Positions 34,908-43,117 are shown, numbered from the stretch's first letter. The stretch: DNA of 64,000 nucleotides from Pedobacter xixiisoli (GCF_900215335.1 NZ_OCMT01000004.1:434001-498000), one strand, 5' to 3'. Numbers and translations are program-made. The notes: generated by a model not told the origin, from the sequence alone.

Positions 34908-35336
34908 ATGATTTGGTTCAAAGAATTTACACCAGAAATGCTCAATAGTCGACCTAAAAACCATATTGGTGCTTTATTGGGTATAGAATTTACAGAAGTA
35001 GGTGAAGATTATATTGTAGCAACAATGCCAGTTGATGAACGTACGCACCAACCTGCTGGAATACTGCATGGTGGTGCTTCGGTAGTATTGGCAGAAACTT
35101 TGGGAAGTATCGCTTCCTACATGTGCATCAACCCTGAAAAGCATATCGCAGTGGGGTTAGAAGTGAATGCCAATCACATCCGTCCGGTAAGTTCTGGTTT
35201 TGTAAAAGGCATTTGTAAACCATTACACATAGGGGGTAAAACCCATATTTGGGAAATTAAACTTTATACAGATAAAGGTAAAATGAACTGTGTAAGTAGA
35301 TTAACAGTAGCTATTTTGCCAAAACCGCAAATTTAG
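34908..35336 (+). CDS. Hotdog-fold acyl-CoA thioesterase (PaaI/EntH-like)
   Basis: A 142-residue hotdog thioesterase. RTHQPAGILHGGASVVLAETLGS carries the HGG motif and the catalytic Glu of the YdiI/EntH/PaaI group. It probably hydrolyses acyl- or aryl-CoA thioesters as a housekeeping function. It begins 68 bases after the DinB gene on the same strand. Confidence 0.9.
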   Translation: MIWFKEFTPEMLNSRPKNHIGALLGIEFTEVGEDYIVATMPVDERTHQPAGILHGGASVVLAETLGSIASYMCINPEKHIAVGLEVNANHIRPVSSGFVKGICKPLHIGGKTHIWEIKLYTDKGKMNCVSRLTVAILPKPQI

Positions 35337-35354
35337 GCTAAACAATAAGCGCTG

Positions 35355-35421
35355 TGTCAGGCTGAGCTTGTCGAAGCCTTTTCTGCAAAGTAATAAGACA
35401 ATTCGGGAAGCTCAATATGAC
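35355..35421. repeat. Inverted repeat, family C, decayed
   Basis: TGTCAGGCTGAGCTTGTCGA (from 35355) faces a degenerate ATTCGGGAAGCTCAATATGACA (to 35421). The pairing is weaker than in the copies at 7074 and 15774. Confidence 0.6.
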
Positions 35422-35482
35422 AAGCATAGTGTTTACTCAAACCATTTCCTCTTCCTTTTTGTTGTTGCCATAAATATAAATT

Positions 35483-36532
35483 ATGGTAAGCACAGCCGAT
35501 ATCATCAACGATAGTCATTTAGTTTTTGTAAGTCCCGAAAAAGGAGGTATTTACCGAAAAGGTGCCCCGGGGAAATTCAAATACGAAGACCACAAAGGCA
35601 ACAAGGTTACTGATGCCGTTGCTTTAGAGCGTGTGCAAAAGTTGGTGTTACCACCAGCGTGGAAGGATGTCTGGATTTCTCCCAAAAAGAATGGCTATTT
35701 ACAGGCTGTAGGTATAGATGTGGCGGGTAGAAAGCAATATCGTTATCACCCAGATTGGGTAAATAGACGCTCCGATCATAAATATTTCCGCTTATTAGAG
35801 TTTGGTAAAGCCTTGCCTAAGGCTCGCAAACAGGTCGAAAAAGATTTAAAACGAAGAAACCTCGATGAACGAAAAGTCTTAGCCATTTGCGTTAAGGTTT
35901 TGCAAGAAACATTGATCAGAATCGGAAACTCAGCTTATGAGAAAAACTATAGTAGCTACGGTTTAAGTACGTTAAAAGATAAACACGTTAAACATAAAGC
36001 TAACGGAACTTTCTTATCCTTCGTTGGTAAAAAAGGCGTGAAACAAGATATTAAGTTAAGCGATAAAAGTTTAGCTAAGCTGGTTAAGAAATGTAAGGAT
36101 ATCCCAGGTCAAGATTTGTTCCAATTTTACACTGATGGTAAAGAACATAAATCTGTAGATTCTGGAATGATTAACCAATACATCAGAGAAATCACCGAAG
36201 ACGATTTTACTGCAAAAGATTTTAGAACTTGGGGCGGAACTTTAGAAGCCATGCGACAACTGGCGGTATGTGCCAACGAAAATCCAGAAATTGCAGCTAA
36301 AAAATTAGTGGTTAAAGCATTAGATTGCGTGGCTGCAAAATTAGGAAATACTCGTGCTGTCTGTAAAAGTGCCTACGTGTATCCAATCTTGCTAGAGTCG
36401 TTCGAAGCGGGCGATTTACAACGTTACTTGAAAAAAATCGCTATTACTGAGAAGAATGAAAAAATAGCCCTAAAAAACGATGAAGCAGTCTTGATTCAGT
36501 TTTTGAAGGCGGTGAAAAGGAAGAAGAAATAA
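35483..36532 (+). CDS. Type IB DNA topoisomerase
   Basis: Relaxes supercoiled DNA by a 3'-phosphotyrosyl intermediate; the bacterial relatives of poxvirus and eukaryotic topoisomerase IB. 349 residues. The N-terminal domain reads AYKVRLPPAW-type (LVLPPAWKDVWISPKKNGYLQAVG). Catalytic elements: RIGNSAYEKNYSSYGLSTL (first Arg), KDFRTWGGT (second Arg) and KSAYVYP, with Tyr298 as the likely nucleophile. Length and motifs suggest an intact enzyme. A compact hairpin follows at 36546. Confidence 0.93.
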   Translation: MVSTADIINDSHLVFVSPEKGGIYRKGAPGKFKYEDHKGNKVTDAVALERVQKLVLPPAWKDVWISPKKNGYLQAVGIDVAGRKQYRYHPDWVNRRSDHKYFRLLEFGKALPKARKQVEKDLKRRNLDERKVLAICVKVLQETLIRIGNSAYEKNYSSYGLSTLKDKHVKHKANGTFLSFVGKKGVKQDIKLSDKSLAKLVKKCKDIPGQDLFQFYTDGKEHKSVDSGMINQYIREITEDDFTAKDFRTWGGTLEAMRQLAVCANENPEIAAKKLVVKALDCVAAKLGNTRAVCKSAYVYPILLESFEAGDLQRYLKKIAITEKNEKIALKNDEAVLIQFLKAVKRKKK

Positions 36533-36545
36533 GCGCTAAACAAAA

Positions 36546-36577
36546 AACTTACGAAGTTTCGAAAACTTCGTAAGTTT
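36546..36577. terminator. Hairpin after topoisomerase IB; family I palindrome
   Basis: AAACTTACGAAGTTT (36546-36560) pairs with AAACTTCGTAAGTTT (36563-36577) around a short loop. It lies between convergent genes and could terminate both. It is also the compact relative of the repeat at 23273. Confidence 0.6.
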
Positions 36578-36608
36578 AAATATTGGCCCCAGCTGTTGAA
36601 GACTTTAT

Positions 36609-36962
36609 TTAAGGTTGCTTATCAAGCCATTTCTTCTCAATCACATAAGAAATAACTAAGCCCAAACCTCCGAAGATAAAGATGCATCCAAAATAGATAG
36701 CCACAGCTTGTCCTTTTTCTGCATCCAAGTTTGTTAGTATTGCCCTTGTGGTCAATAAGGCAACAATTAGCCCTAATCCGGCGCCTATCATTAACAAACC
36801 AAACTTAAGACTTAAAAAAGGCATTGGTGTTGCTTTGCGAAGTCCTGGATCGATTCCTCTTTCTATCATCGCCATTTTTTCCTTATTAGAAAGATATCTG
36901 ATGCCTATGATCAGTGCTGCCGCACAGATAAAAAGCGTAATTGGTATTAATTCTCCTGGCAT
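36609..36962 (-). CDS. Small two- to three-TM membrane protein (DUF6249-like)
   Basis: A 117-residue protein with TM helices at about 5-22 (PITLFICAAALIIGIRYL), 50-72 (FGLLMIGAGLGLIVALLTT) and 85-108 (VAIYFGCIFIFGGLGLVISYVI). The cytoplasmic segment NKEKMAMIERGIDP is the pattern I associate with DUF6249, a common Bacteroidota family often found with sigma or anti-sigma genes. Function unknown. It is divergent from the Crp/Fnr gene, with a 113-base shared upstream region. Confidence 0.8.
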   Translation of the reverse strand: MPGELIPITLFICAAALIIGIRYLSNKEKMAMIERGIDPGLRKATPMPFLSLKFGLLMIGAGLGLIVALLTTRAILTNLDAEKGQAVAIYFGCIFIFGGLGLVISYVIEKKWLDKQP

Positions 36963-37075
36963 ATTTTTATTTTTTTAATTTGTAAATAATCTTGTCCTGA
37001 ACCGTGTTCTGTGAGTTATGACAACAGGAGAAAAAAATAGGTTACAGTATTCAAAGAAAAAAATTAAATTGTGCT

Positions 37076-37657
37076 ATGAAACCCTGCAAATTGACTGTTA
37101 TATCCAATAAAATTGATGAAATTTTTTTCTTGCCCCCAGCAGAGAAGAATTTGTTTTTGTCTCGATTTGAGCGGATTGAAGTTCAAAAAGGAGCAATTGT
37201 CGTTAGTGCAGAGAAGATAGAACGCTACGTATATTTCATAGAAGAAGGAATTGCCAGAGCTTTTCGGGATACAGAGAAAGGTCAACGAACCATTTGGTTT
37301 GGCGAAGCAGGCAGTATAATGCTTTCCTTTTTGAGTTTCTTCAAAAATCAGGCAGGTTATGAAAGCATAGAAGTTTTAGAAGACAGTGTGCTTTACAGGA
37401 TTTCTAGCCATAATTTACAAGATTTATATAGTCAACATATTAACATTGCCAACTGGGGAAGAAAATTTGTAGAGCAGGAACTGCTACTTACCGAGCAGCG
37501 TTTTATGGACTTGCAATTTAAAACAGCTACTGAACGCTATCAAGATTTGATGAAGCATTCGTCAACCATTCTACAGCGGGTACAGTTGGGATACATTGCA
37601 TCTTATTTAGGTATTACACAAGTGTCGCTTAGTAGAATTAGGGCAGCTACAAAGTGA
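37076..37657 (+). CDS. Crp/Fnr-family transcriptional regulator
   Basis: A 193-residue regulator with a cNMP-binding-like beta-barrel (RFERIEVQKGAIVVSAEKIERYVYFIEEGIARAF) and a short C-terminal HTH (VQLGYIASYLGITQVSLSRIR). No cysteine cluster, so it is not an Fnr-type oxygen sensor. The phosphate-binding RxA/S motif of cAMP receptors is not evident, so the ligand is unknown. Such regulators are numerous in Sphingobacteriaceae. Confidence 0.9.
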   Translation: MKPCKLTVISNKIDEIFFLPPAEKNLFLSRFERIEVQKGAIVVSAEKIERYVYFIEEGIARAFRDTEKGQRTIWFGEAGSIMLSFLSFFKNQAGYESIEVLEDSVLYRISSHNLQDLYSQHINIANWGRKFVEQELLLTEQRFMDLQFKTATERYQDLMKHSSTILQRVQLGYIASYLGITQVSLSRIRAATK

Positions 37658-37664
37658 TAATTTT

Positions 37665-37912
37665 AACCACATAGAAACATAGGCTTTATTCGTCATTTCG
37701 ACCGCAGCGAAGTCCCGTACGTACTGGAGAAATCTTTGAATGGAGAATTAGTGTTAAAAGTTATTCCAAAGATTTAGCTACACTTCCTTTCAGTTCTCCT
37801 ATCATCGAAATGACGACCCCTTTATCATTCTATATGGCTAATATGTTTGAAAAATAAACAGAAATACCCATAACTCACTTTATTTAAAGCCTTCTATGCC
37901 TCTATGTGGTTT
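37665..37912. repeat. Inverted repeat family F with another palindrome inside
   Basis: AACCACATAGAAACATAGG at the left end and CTATGCCTCTATGTGGTT at the right end are the arms of a family F element (compare 20304). Inside them lies a second palindrome with ends at 37691 and 37815. This accounts for most of the 328-base gap between the Crp/Fnr and SMR genes. Confidence 0.8.
37691..37815. repeat. Inverted repeat family G (CGTCATTTCGA), nested
   Basis: CGTCATTTCGA (37691-37701) and TCGAAATGACG (37805-37815) are exact reverse complements. Inside, GGAGAAATCTTTGAAT and ATTCCAAAGATTT with TTCTCC extend the symmetry imperfectly. The element lies inside a family F repeat. Confidence 0.8.
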
Positions 37913-37985
37913 TTATATTGTTTTTTATCATTTGTTAAATAAAATGATTTCCTAACCACCGACTTTTGCAGCAAATAAAAAATAA

Positions 37986-38312
37986 ATGAATTGGATTATA
38001 TTAATTATTGCAGGACTTTTTGAGGTAGCTTTTGCTTCTTGTTTAGGTAAAGTAAAAGAAACAAGCGGTACCGAATCTGCTTGGTGGTTCGCTGGCTTTT
38101 TGGTTTCCTTAACCATCAGTATGTTATTGTTAATTAAGGCTACCCAAACTTTGCCAATTGGCACTGCTTATGCCGTTTGGACGGGAATTGGTGCAGTAGG
38201 AACTGTGTTGATGGGCATTCTTGTGTTTAAAGACCCAGCTAGCTTTTGGAGGTTGTTCTTCATCGTAACTCTAATTGGCTCTATTATTGGTCTGAAAGCA
38301 GTATCACATTAA
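37986..38312 (+). CDS. SMR-family transporter, SugE/Gdx-like
   Basis: A 108-residue four-TM small multidrug resistance protein. The essential membrane Glu is in LFEVAFA near residue 13. PIGTAYAVWTGIGAVG and the WWFAGF segment match the SugE/Gdx subgroup, several members of which export guanidinium, rather than EmrE. Members often act as dimers. No partner SMR gene and no recognisable guanidine riboswitch precede it, so the substrate remains inferred. Confidence 0.88.
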   Translation: MNWIILIIAGLFEVAFASCLGKVKETSGTESAWWFAGFLVSLTISMLLLIKATQTLPIGTAYAVWTGIGAVGTVLMGILVFKDPASFWRLFFIVTLIGSIIGLKAVSH

Positions 38313-38314
38313 AA

Positions 38315-38418
38315 GGTTAATTGTTTGAACTGTTGAATCGGTTAATTGTTTAATCGATAAATAGTGCTGCGGTTAAACAAATAACCAGTTAGCCAATCAA
38401 CCAACTCAACAGTTAACC
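38315..38418. repeat. Degenerate GGTTAATTGTT repeats, partly inverted
   Basis: GGTTAATTGTTTGAACTGTTG, GGTTAATTGTTTAATCG and, in inverted orientation, CCAACTCAACAGTTAACC. Related words occur at 3933, 47140, 52536 and 53905. It ends 22 bases before the ECF promoter. Confidence 0.5.
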
Positions 38419-38439
38419 GCCTAAAATTTGTAATTTGCT

Positions 38440-38467
38440 GTAACCTGATGTAAAAACCTAGCGTCAT
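38440..38467 (+). promoter_or_regulatory. Predicted autoregulated ECF-sigma promoter
   Basis: GTAACC (38440-38445), 16 bases, CGTCAT (38462-38467). It matches the element at 20658-20685 in both boxes and in spacer length. The -10 box ends 11 bases before the sigma gene's ATG, so the leader would be very short, but GAGGTAAT still fits between them. Confidence 0.68.
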
Positions 38468-38478
38468 AGAGGTAATAT

Positions 38479-39060
38479 ATGCAGCAATTAGAAACAGATT
38501 TAGACCTTATTAACTCCATTTTGGCTGGTAACACCGGCAATTATGCGGCGTTGGTAAAACGTCATCAACGATTTGTTTTTACTTTGGCTTTGCGTTTTGC
38601 GAAAAATAGAGAAGATGCCGAAGAGATTGCGCAAGACTGTTTTATTAAAGCTTACAAGGCTTTGGGTACATTCAAACAAACCTCTAAGTTTTCTACTTGG
38701 TTATATACCATTACCTACACCACCGCAATGACCTATTTAAGGAAGAAAAAATTAAATGCGACTTCCATTGATGATGAAGAACAGGTACTGCAGGTAGCGA
38801 ACAGAGATACTTCATTTGATGCTGATAGTTTTGAAAAAAAATCGACCTATAAATATTTAAACGAGGCAATTTCGATGCTTTTGCCAGACGATGCTGCAAT
38901 CATCACCCTGTTTTATAAAGGAGAGCAAAGTTTAGATGAAATAGGAGAGGCTTTAGTGATGGAACCCAATACCGTAAAGGTAAAACTGCATAGGGCCAGA
39001 CATAGATTAAAAGAAAAATTACAATTTTTGTTAAAAGACGAAGTAAAGGAGTTGATATGA
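38479..39060 (+). CDS. ECF-type RNA polymerase sigma factor
   Basis: A 193-residue sigma-70-family factor with only regions 2 and 4. Region 2: HQRFVFTLALRFAKNREDAEEIAQDCFIKAY and FSTWLYTITYTTAMTYLRKKK. Region 4: ITLFYKGEQSLDEIGEALVMEPNTVKVKLHRARHRLKEKL. It directs RNA polymerase to promoters of the ECF type. The stop overlaps the next start as ATGA, so it is co-translated with a membrane protein likely to be its anti-sigma factor. The GTAACC-N16-CGTCAT site upstream suggests self-activation. Confidence 0.94.
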   Translation: MQQLETDLDLINSILAGNTGNYAALVKRHQRFVFTLALRFAKNREDAEEIAQDCFIKAYKALGTFKQTSKFSTWLYTITYTTAMTYLRKKKLNATSIDDEEQVLQVANRDTSFDADSFEKKSTYKYLNEAISMLLPDDAAIITLFYKGEQSLDEIGEALVMEPNTVKVKLHRARHRLKEKLQFLLKDEVKELI

Positions 39061-39560
39061 CACAGCAAGAAGAACAACTTTGGAGCTACATTGATGGCTT
39101 TTCTAACGATTTAGAAAGAGCAGAGATAGAAGCTAAATTAGCTACAGATGCTGAATTTCAGCAGCTTTATGAAGCATTATTGGAAGTGAATCAGCAAATA
39201 GCCACACATTTAGAAATCGATGAACCTTCGATGTCATTTACACGAAATGTGATGGAGAAAGTTCAGCAGGAAATCGCCCCAGTTAGGTTGAAGACAAAGG
39301 TCGATGCTCGAATAATCTATGCTATCGTTGGCTTTTTTGCACTTGGGCTAGTAAGCATACTAACCTATGCTATTGCTACGGCTGTACCAAATTTTACAAC
39401 TAAAATCTCTACAGTCAACCTAGCGAATAAATTTGATGGACTGTTGGATCCGACCGTTATAGGTGCTTTCTTGTTTATAAATGCAATATTGCTCCTCGTT
39501 TATCTAGATAGTTACCTTAGAAAAGGAATGATAAAGACACAAAAAAAGGGAGAACTATAA
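39057..39560 (+). CDS. Two-TM protein, probable anti-sigma factor
   Basis: A 167-residue protein with a cytoplasmic N-terminal ~80 residues (LWSYIDGFSNDLERAEIEAKLATDAEF, the helical start seen in anti-sigma proteins) and two TM helices (~85-107, IIYAIVGFFALGLVSILTYAIA; ~133-152, VIGAFLFINAILLLVYL). No HxxxCxxC zinc motif. Its role is inferred from the 4-base overlap with the ECF sigma gene and from the N-terminal pattern; direct similarity to a named anti-sigma family is not obvious. Confidence 0.75.
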   Translation: MTQQEEQLWSYIDGFSNDLERAEIEAKLATDAEFQQLYEALLEVNQQIATHLEIDEPSMSFTRNVMEKVQQEIAPVRLKTKVDARIIYAIVGFFALGLVSILTYAIATAVPNFTTKISTVNLANKFDGLLDPTVIGAFLFINAILLLVYLDSYLRKGMIKTQKKGEL

Positions 39561-39571
39561 TTCTCCCTTTT
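39544..39571 (+). terminator. Rho-independent terminator of the sigma/anti-sigma operon
   Basis: AAAAGGGAGAA (39544-39554) pairs with TTCTCCCTTTT (39561-39571) with a 6-base loop. The left arm overlaps the last codons of the anti-sigma gene. It faces the convergent DUF2911 gene and may serve both. Confidence 0.8.
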
Positions 39572-39587
39572 GATTTATGCAATGTTT

Positions 39588-40160
39588 TTATTTCTTAAAT
39601 CCGATAGGTAAAAAGATTTGCGTGTTGTCCCAAGCGGCTACTAAATTTGCGCCCTCAGGGCTATCGATAAACGTAATTGAAAAGGCTTCAACAGTTTTTT
39701 CGATTTTATTAACTACCACATCGGTTCTTAACACATCTTTGGTTTCGTCATAAGAAAAAGCTCCCCATTTATCAATTTGTTTGTTGATGATAATGGTCCA
39801 TTTATCTTTACTAGGGATAGCGAAAATGCTGTATTTGCCTTTTTTAATCTTCTTGCCAGCAATATTTACCGACTTAAAGAACTCAATTTCTGCACTTTCA
39901 TTTGCTCCAAAACGCCAAACTTTGTCGAACTGCTCTAATACGCCAAAAATTTCCCTTCCTTTTTTCTGCGGACGAGAATATAATACACGCATTACAGGCG
40001 CTACTGGCTCCTTAGATTTAGTAGTGTTTAATGGATAATATACTACATCCAAAGGACTGGGATCTACTTTTGGAAAAGCAACACCGCTAGTATAATTTTG
40101 CGCATTTACAGCTAATGCCCCCATCAAAAGGAGCACGATTAAGCTTAATTTTTTCATCAA
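39588..40160 (-). CDS. Secreted DUF2911 protein
   Basis: A 190-residue protein with a signal peptide (MMKKLSLIVLLLMGALAVNAQ). VLYSRPQKKGREIFG, VWRFGANESAEIEF and KKGKYSIFAIPSKDKWTIIIN are characteristic of DUF2911, a periplasmic beta-sandwich family of unknown function. Convergent with the sigma operon; the small membrane protein gene lies 60 bases upstream on the same strand. Confidence 0.9.
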   Translation of the reverse strand: MMKKLSLIVLLLMGALAVNAQNYTSGVAFPKVDPSPLDVVYYPLNTTKSKEPVAPVMRVLYSRPQKKGREIFGVLEQFDKVWRFGANESAEIEFFKSVNIAGKKIKKGKYSIFAIPSKDKWTIIINKQIDKWGAFSYDETKDVLRTDVVVNKIEKTVEAFSITFIDSPEGANLVAAWDNTQIFLPIGFKK

Positions 40161-40220
40161 AATATTTTGTTGGTTGTGTATCTTGATTTTACTGCTCTGC
40201 AGAAGTAGATGTGAAAAAGC

Positions 40221-40403
40221 TTAGTATTGTCTTCCTTTTACAATCTTGTGTAAGAAAACTCCACCGAAAATTAAGCCGATGATAGCTGCTAAGAAAAGAT
40301 AACCAATGTGTAAAGTAACTGCAGAGAAAGCAAGTACAAATGCCACCATACCAATCACATACCAAACCCAATCAAAATTGTTTTTATTTTCTGAATTGCT
40401 CAT
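40221..40403 (-). CDS. Small two-TM membrane protein
   Basis: A 60-residue protein beginning MSNSENKNNFDW, with two hydrophobic helices (VWYVIGMVAFVLAFSAVTL and IGYLFLAAIIGLIFGGVFL). The start at 40403 is favoured over the ORF extension to 40451 because a -7 box (TAACTTTG on the minus strand) lies at 40421-40428, inside the extension. No known family is recognised. Confidence 0.7.
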   Translation of the reverse strand: MSNSENKNNFDWVWYVIGMVAFVLAFSAVTLHIGYLFLAAIIGLIFGGVFLHKIVKGRQY

Positions 40404-40420
40404 GTTTAAAACTTTTGCCG

Positions 40421-40428
40421 CAAAGTTA
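40421..40428 (-). promoter_or_regulatory. -7 promoter box of the small membrane protein gene
   Basis: Minus-strand TAACTTTG matches TAnnTTTG exactly, 18 bases before the ATG at 40403. Confidence 0.55.
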
Positions 40429-40612
40429 GTTATTTCAATGAAAAACGACACATTTTAATGTGATAATTAGCTGATGTGAGAATGAGATAATTAATGAATG
40501 AGCTAATTAGCTAATGTGATAATGCCCCTGCAGAGCGATTAACCTATACAATCAGCTTATTAACTAATTATCATATCATCAAATTCACCAATTGCTACAT
40601 AGAACAATCATA

Positions 40613-43117
40613 TCAATTTCCTAACAACTGGTTTACGGTAACTGCTTTGTAGCCATTCTGCTTAAGGTGTTTAAGCAAAGCTGGTAACTTATCATAAAAT
40701 TTATCTTTCCGCCTTGGGTCGGTTCCTATGTGTAATAACAGGATAAAACCATTTAAGCCTTGCTGTTTCTCTAATTCGATGATAGATTGATAAATTTCCT
40801 CACTGGTTCTGTAAGATTTTCCGAGTTCGGGATAAGTATAGTCGGCGTTTGAACGTGTACCTGTACTAAAATTAATCAGCTTCAGCCCAAAATCTTCCGT
40901 CCAGTTGGCAATAGTTTGGTTATACCATTCGTAAGGAGGAAGGAAATAGGATGCAGACTTTTTGGAGATGCCAAATTTCTCCATGGCTTTGTAGTTAGCT
41001 TTAAGGTCATCGTCAAATTGTTTCTTAGTCACTAAAAGAGAATCTCTTTTCTTCCAATCTGCATATAGTAAATGTTGGTCTGAATGTGCGCCTAAGTAAT
41101 GCCCTTTTGCTTTTGCGGTTTTAATAAATGATGAAAAAGAAGGATTTCGATAAAAATTCCCTGTGAAAAAGAAGGACGCTTTTGCTTTTTCCTTATCTAA
41201 TGCGGCAATTATTTTCTGACTGCCATCTGCATATTCGTCGCCAGTAAATACAATGGCCAGCTGTTTTTCCTTTATATCTCCTCTAATAATTGCTCCTTGT
41301 TCCTTTCTGTAGTTCGAAAAATCCTTATCCGTTTTACTGTCATAAGCTGCCAATAAATAAACCAAAGAAGCCGTTCCATCCATGGTTGGCTCATTGGTGC
41401 TGTAGTCGCCATAATCATCATGGTAAACCGCTAAATCACTTTGAAATTCAGCATATGCATCTGGTTTGGTTAACTGTATGCCTATTAGATTTTTGTAAAT
41501 GCTCGTATAAACTGGGCCATCTACCAATCCTCCGTCAATTGGATATTTGCCCAAATGTGTAAACGCAGAATGCGGGTCGGTTGGTGTATCTCCCCAGCTT
41601 GGCAGTCCGTAAACCATGCTCGTTCCCCAAGGATTACAACCAAAAAGCCAATCGAAATTTGCTTGCTCTAGTTCTGAGAAAGTACCATCGCCACTAAGTT
41701 GCTGGTACCACATACATTGCATCGCAAAAGCAACGGTTAAATTGTTGCTACACCATATAAAGGGCACACCTCGATAAAATGCATTGTTTTTTGCTCGGTT
41801 CCACACCTGTGTGATACCTTGTTTATAGTAATCTATCAGTTCTCGTTTTCTATCTCCAAAAGATTGCTTGGCCAATTCATAATGCCCTAAATTGATGAAT
41901 GGATACCATTGATAGTGTTTAGCGGTGTCGGCAATTAGCCAAGGTGTAACCGACTCTTGCATGGCATAATAATAAGCGGAATCCAGCGCTTTATCGCCGT
42001 AGCCAGTAATTTTTCCAGTTTTCGCCAAAGCCAGCTCCATGTCATCCACCCAGTTATCTTCTGCATAGATATAAGGAGATTTTACAGACACAGTTTGAGT
42101 AACACCTTTTTTCTTAATGGCATATTGATAAGAAGTTTTCGACTTTTCGGCCAACTGACTAGCATAGCTTTTATCGTTCTGATAAAGTTCGCTGCCCAAA
42201 GCAAAAGCACTCGCAAATTTGGCTGCGGTAGAACTCGTTCCTTTGGTGTCGTTCATGAATTTGCCTCTTTGTTGTGGCTTGCCATCAATAAAATACAAAG
42301 GACGCTCAAAGCCTTTTCCGTATTGGCTGTCTTCCTTTGGTATGCGCATAGCGATATGGTCTCGGTCATCCGCCAGTTGGTTGAACATAATGTTTGGCTG
42401 CGGATGCATTTTCATCAGCCAATTTAATCCCCATTTTGCTTCATCCAGTACATCTGGCATACCATTTTTGCCATCTAAACCTGTAGCTAGCTTATGATCC
42501 GAAAAAGCGTTCGGAAAATCTCTATAGGCCATTAAAAGATGATAGGTTGCATTGGCCGTGGTGGTTGAGTATTGTAGATAATCGCTGGCGTCATGCCATC
42601 CGCCCACGGCGTCAAAATGGGTGCTGTCTTTGATGCCTCCTTCTTTCCCGTAAACCACAAAACCATCATGAGTATGGCAGCTGTCTTTTAAAAATGGATT
42701 GTAACCACAACGCTGCTGGCGCATGTATCGCAGAGCGAAATCAGCTGTGTTTTTGTAGACGTTTTCGTTAATGATAATTTCTGGGGAAGTTATTCCATCA
42801 GCTTTGATATAGTAAGTTCCAGATTTTTTGAACTCCGAAAAATTTAACCTTGCAGAAGCAACAAAAGGACCATAAGCTCCAAATACTTTGATATTGGAGG
42901 AGGTGTAAACCGTTTTTCCACTGCTCTTGTCTATCAGCTCAAAACTTTTAGGAGTTTCAGTTCCCTTGCTTGCCCAAACTGCTACTTTGAAAGACTTAGT
43001 TTGGTAGCCCAAGAGGTTAATTCTTATCCAGCTTTGCTGATTTTTGGATTTGAACGCTGAAAAAAGTAAAGAAATACTGCAAATTAGGGCAATTGCCAAT
43101 ACGAATGTCTTTCTCAT
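40613..43117 (-). CDS. GH9 glycoside hydrolase fused to a polysaccharide-deacetylase-like domain
   Basis: An 834-residue secreted enzyme: signal peptide (1-21), Ig-like CelD-type domain (~28-115), GH9 catalytic domain (~120-595) and a CE4/NodB-like domain (~615-834). In GH9, GGWHDASDY holds the nucleophile region (Asp176/Asp179) and STNEPTMDG the acid Glu576. In the deacetylase part the usual TFDDG is replaced by VFTGDEYADG (Asp627), while HSDQH (His678, His682) keeps the metal-binding pair. GH9 enzymes cut beta-1,4-glucans; the second domain could remove acetyl groups or be inactive. Single gene, not in a SusCD cluster. Confidence 0.92.
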   Translation of the reverse strand: MRKTFVLAIALICSISLLFSAFKSKNQQSWIRINLLGYQTKSFKVAVWASKGTETPKSFELIDKSSGKTVYTSSNIKVFGAYGPFVASARLNFSEFKKSGTYYIKADGITSPEIIINENVYKNTADFALRYMRQQRCGYNPFLKDSCHTHDGFVVYGKEGGIKDSTHFDAVGGWHDASDYLQYSTTTANATYHLLMAYRDFPNAFSDHKLATGLDGKNGMPDVLDEAKWGLNWLMKMHPQPNIMFNQLADDRDHIAMRIPKEDSQYGKGFERPLYFIDGKPQQRGKFMNDTKGTSSTAAKFASAFALGSELYQNDKSYASQLAEKSKTSYQYAIKKKGVTQTVSVKSPYIYAEDNWVDDMELALAKTGKITGYGDKALDSAYYYAMQESVTPWLIADTAKHYQWYPFINLGHYELAKQSFGDRKRELIDYYKQGITQVWNRAKNNAFYRGVPFIWCSNNLTVAFAMQCMWYQQLSGDGTFSELEQANFDWLFGCNPWGTSMVYGLPSWGDTPTDPHSAFTHLGKYPIDGGLVDGPVYTSIYKNLIGIQLTKPDAYAEFQSDLAVYHDDYGDYSTNEPTMDGTASLVYLLAAYDSKTDKDFSNYRKEQGAIIRGDIKEKQLAIVFTGDEYADGSQKIIAALDKEKAKASFFFTGNFYRNPSFSSFIKTAKAKGHYLGAHSDQHLLYADWKKRDSLLVTKKQFDDDLKANYKAMEKFGISKKSASYFLPPYEWYNQTIANWTEDFGLKLINFSTGTRSNADYTYPELGKSYRTSEEIYQSIIELEKQQGLNGFILLLHIGTDPRRKDKFYDKLPALLKHLKQNGYKAVTVNQLLGN

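Noticed and set aside
37658-37985. Possible structured RNA or guanidine riboswitch before the SMR gene
   Set aside because: The symmetry is explained by nested dispersed palindromes, not by a riboswitch fold, and the SMR start is outside it.
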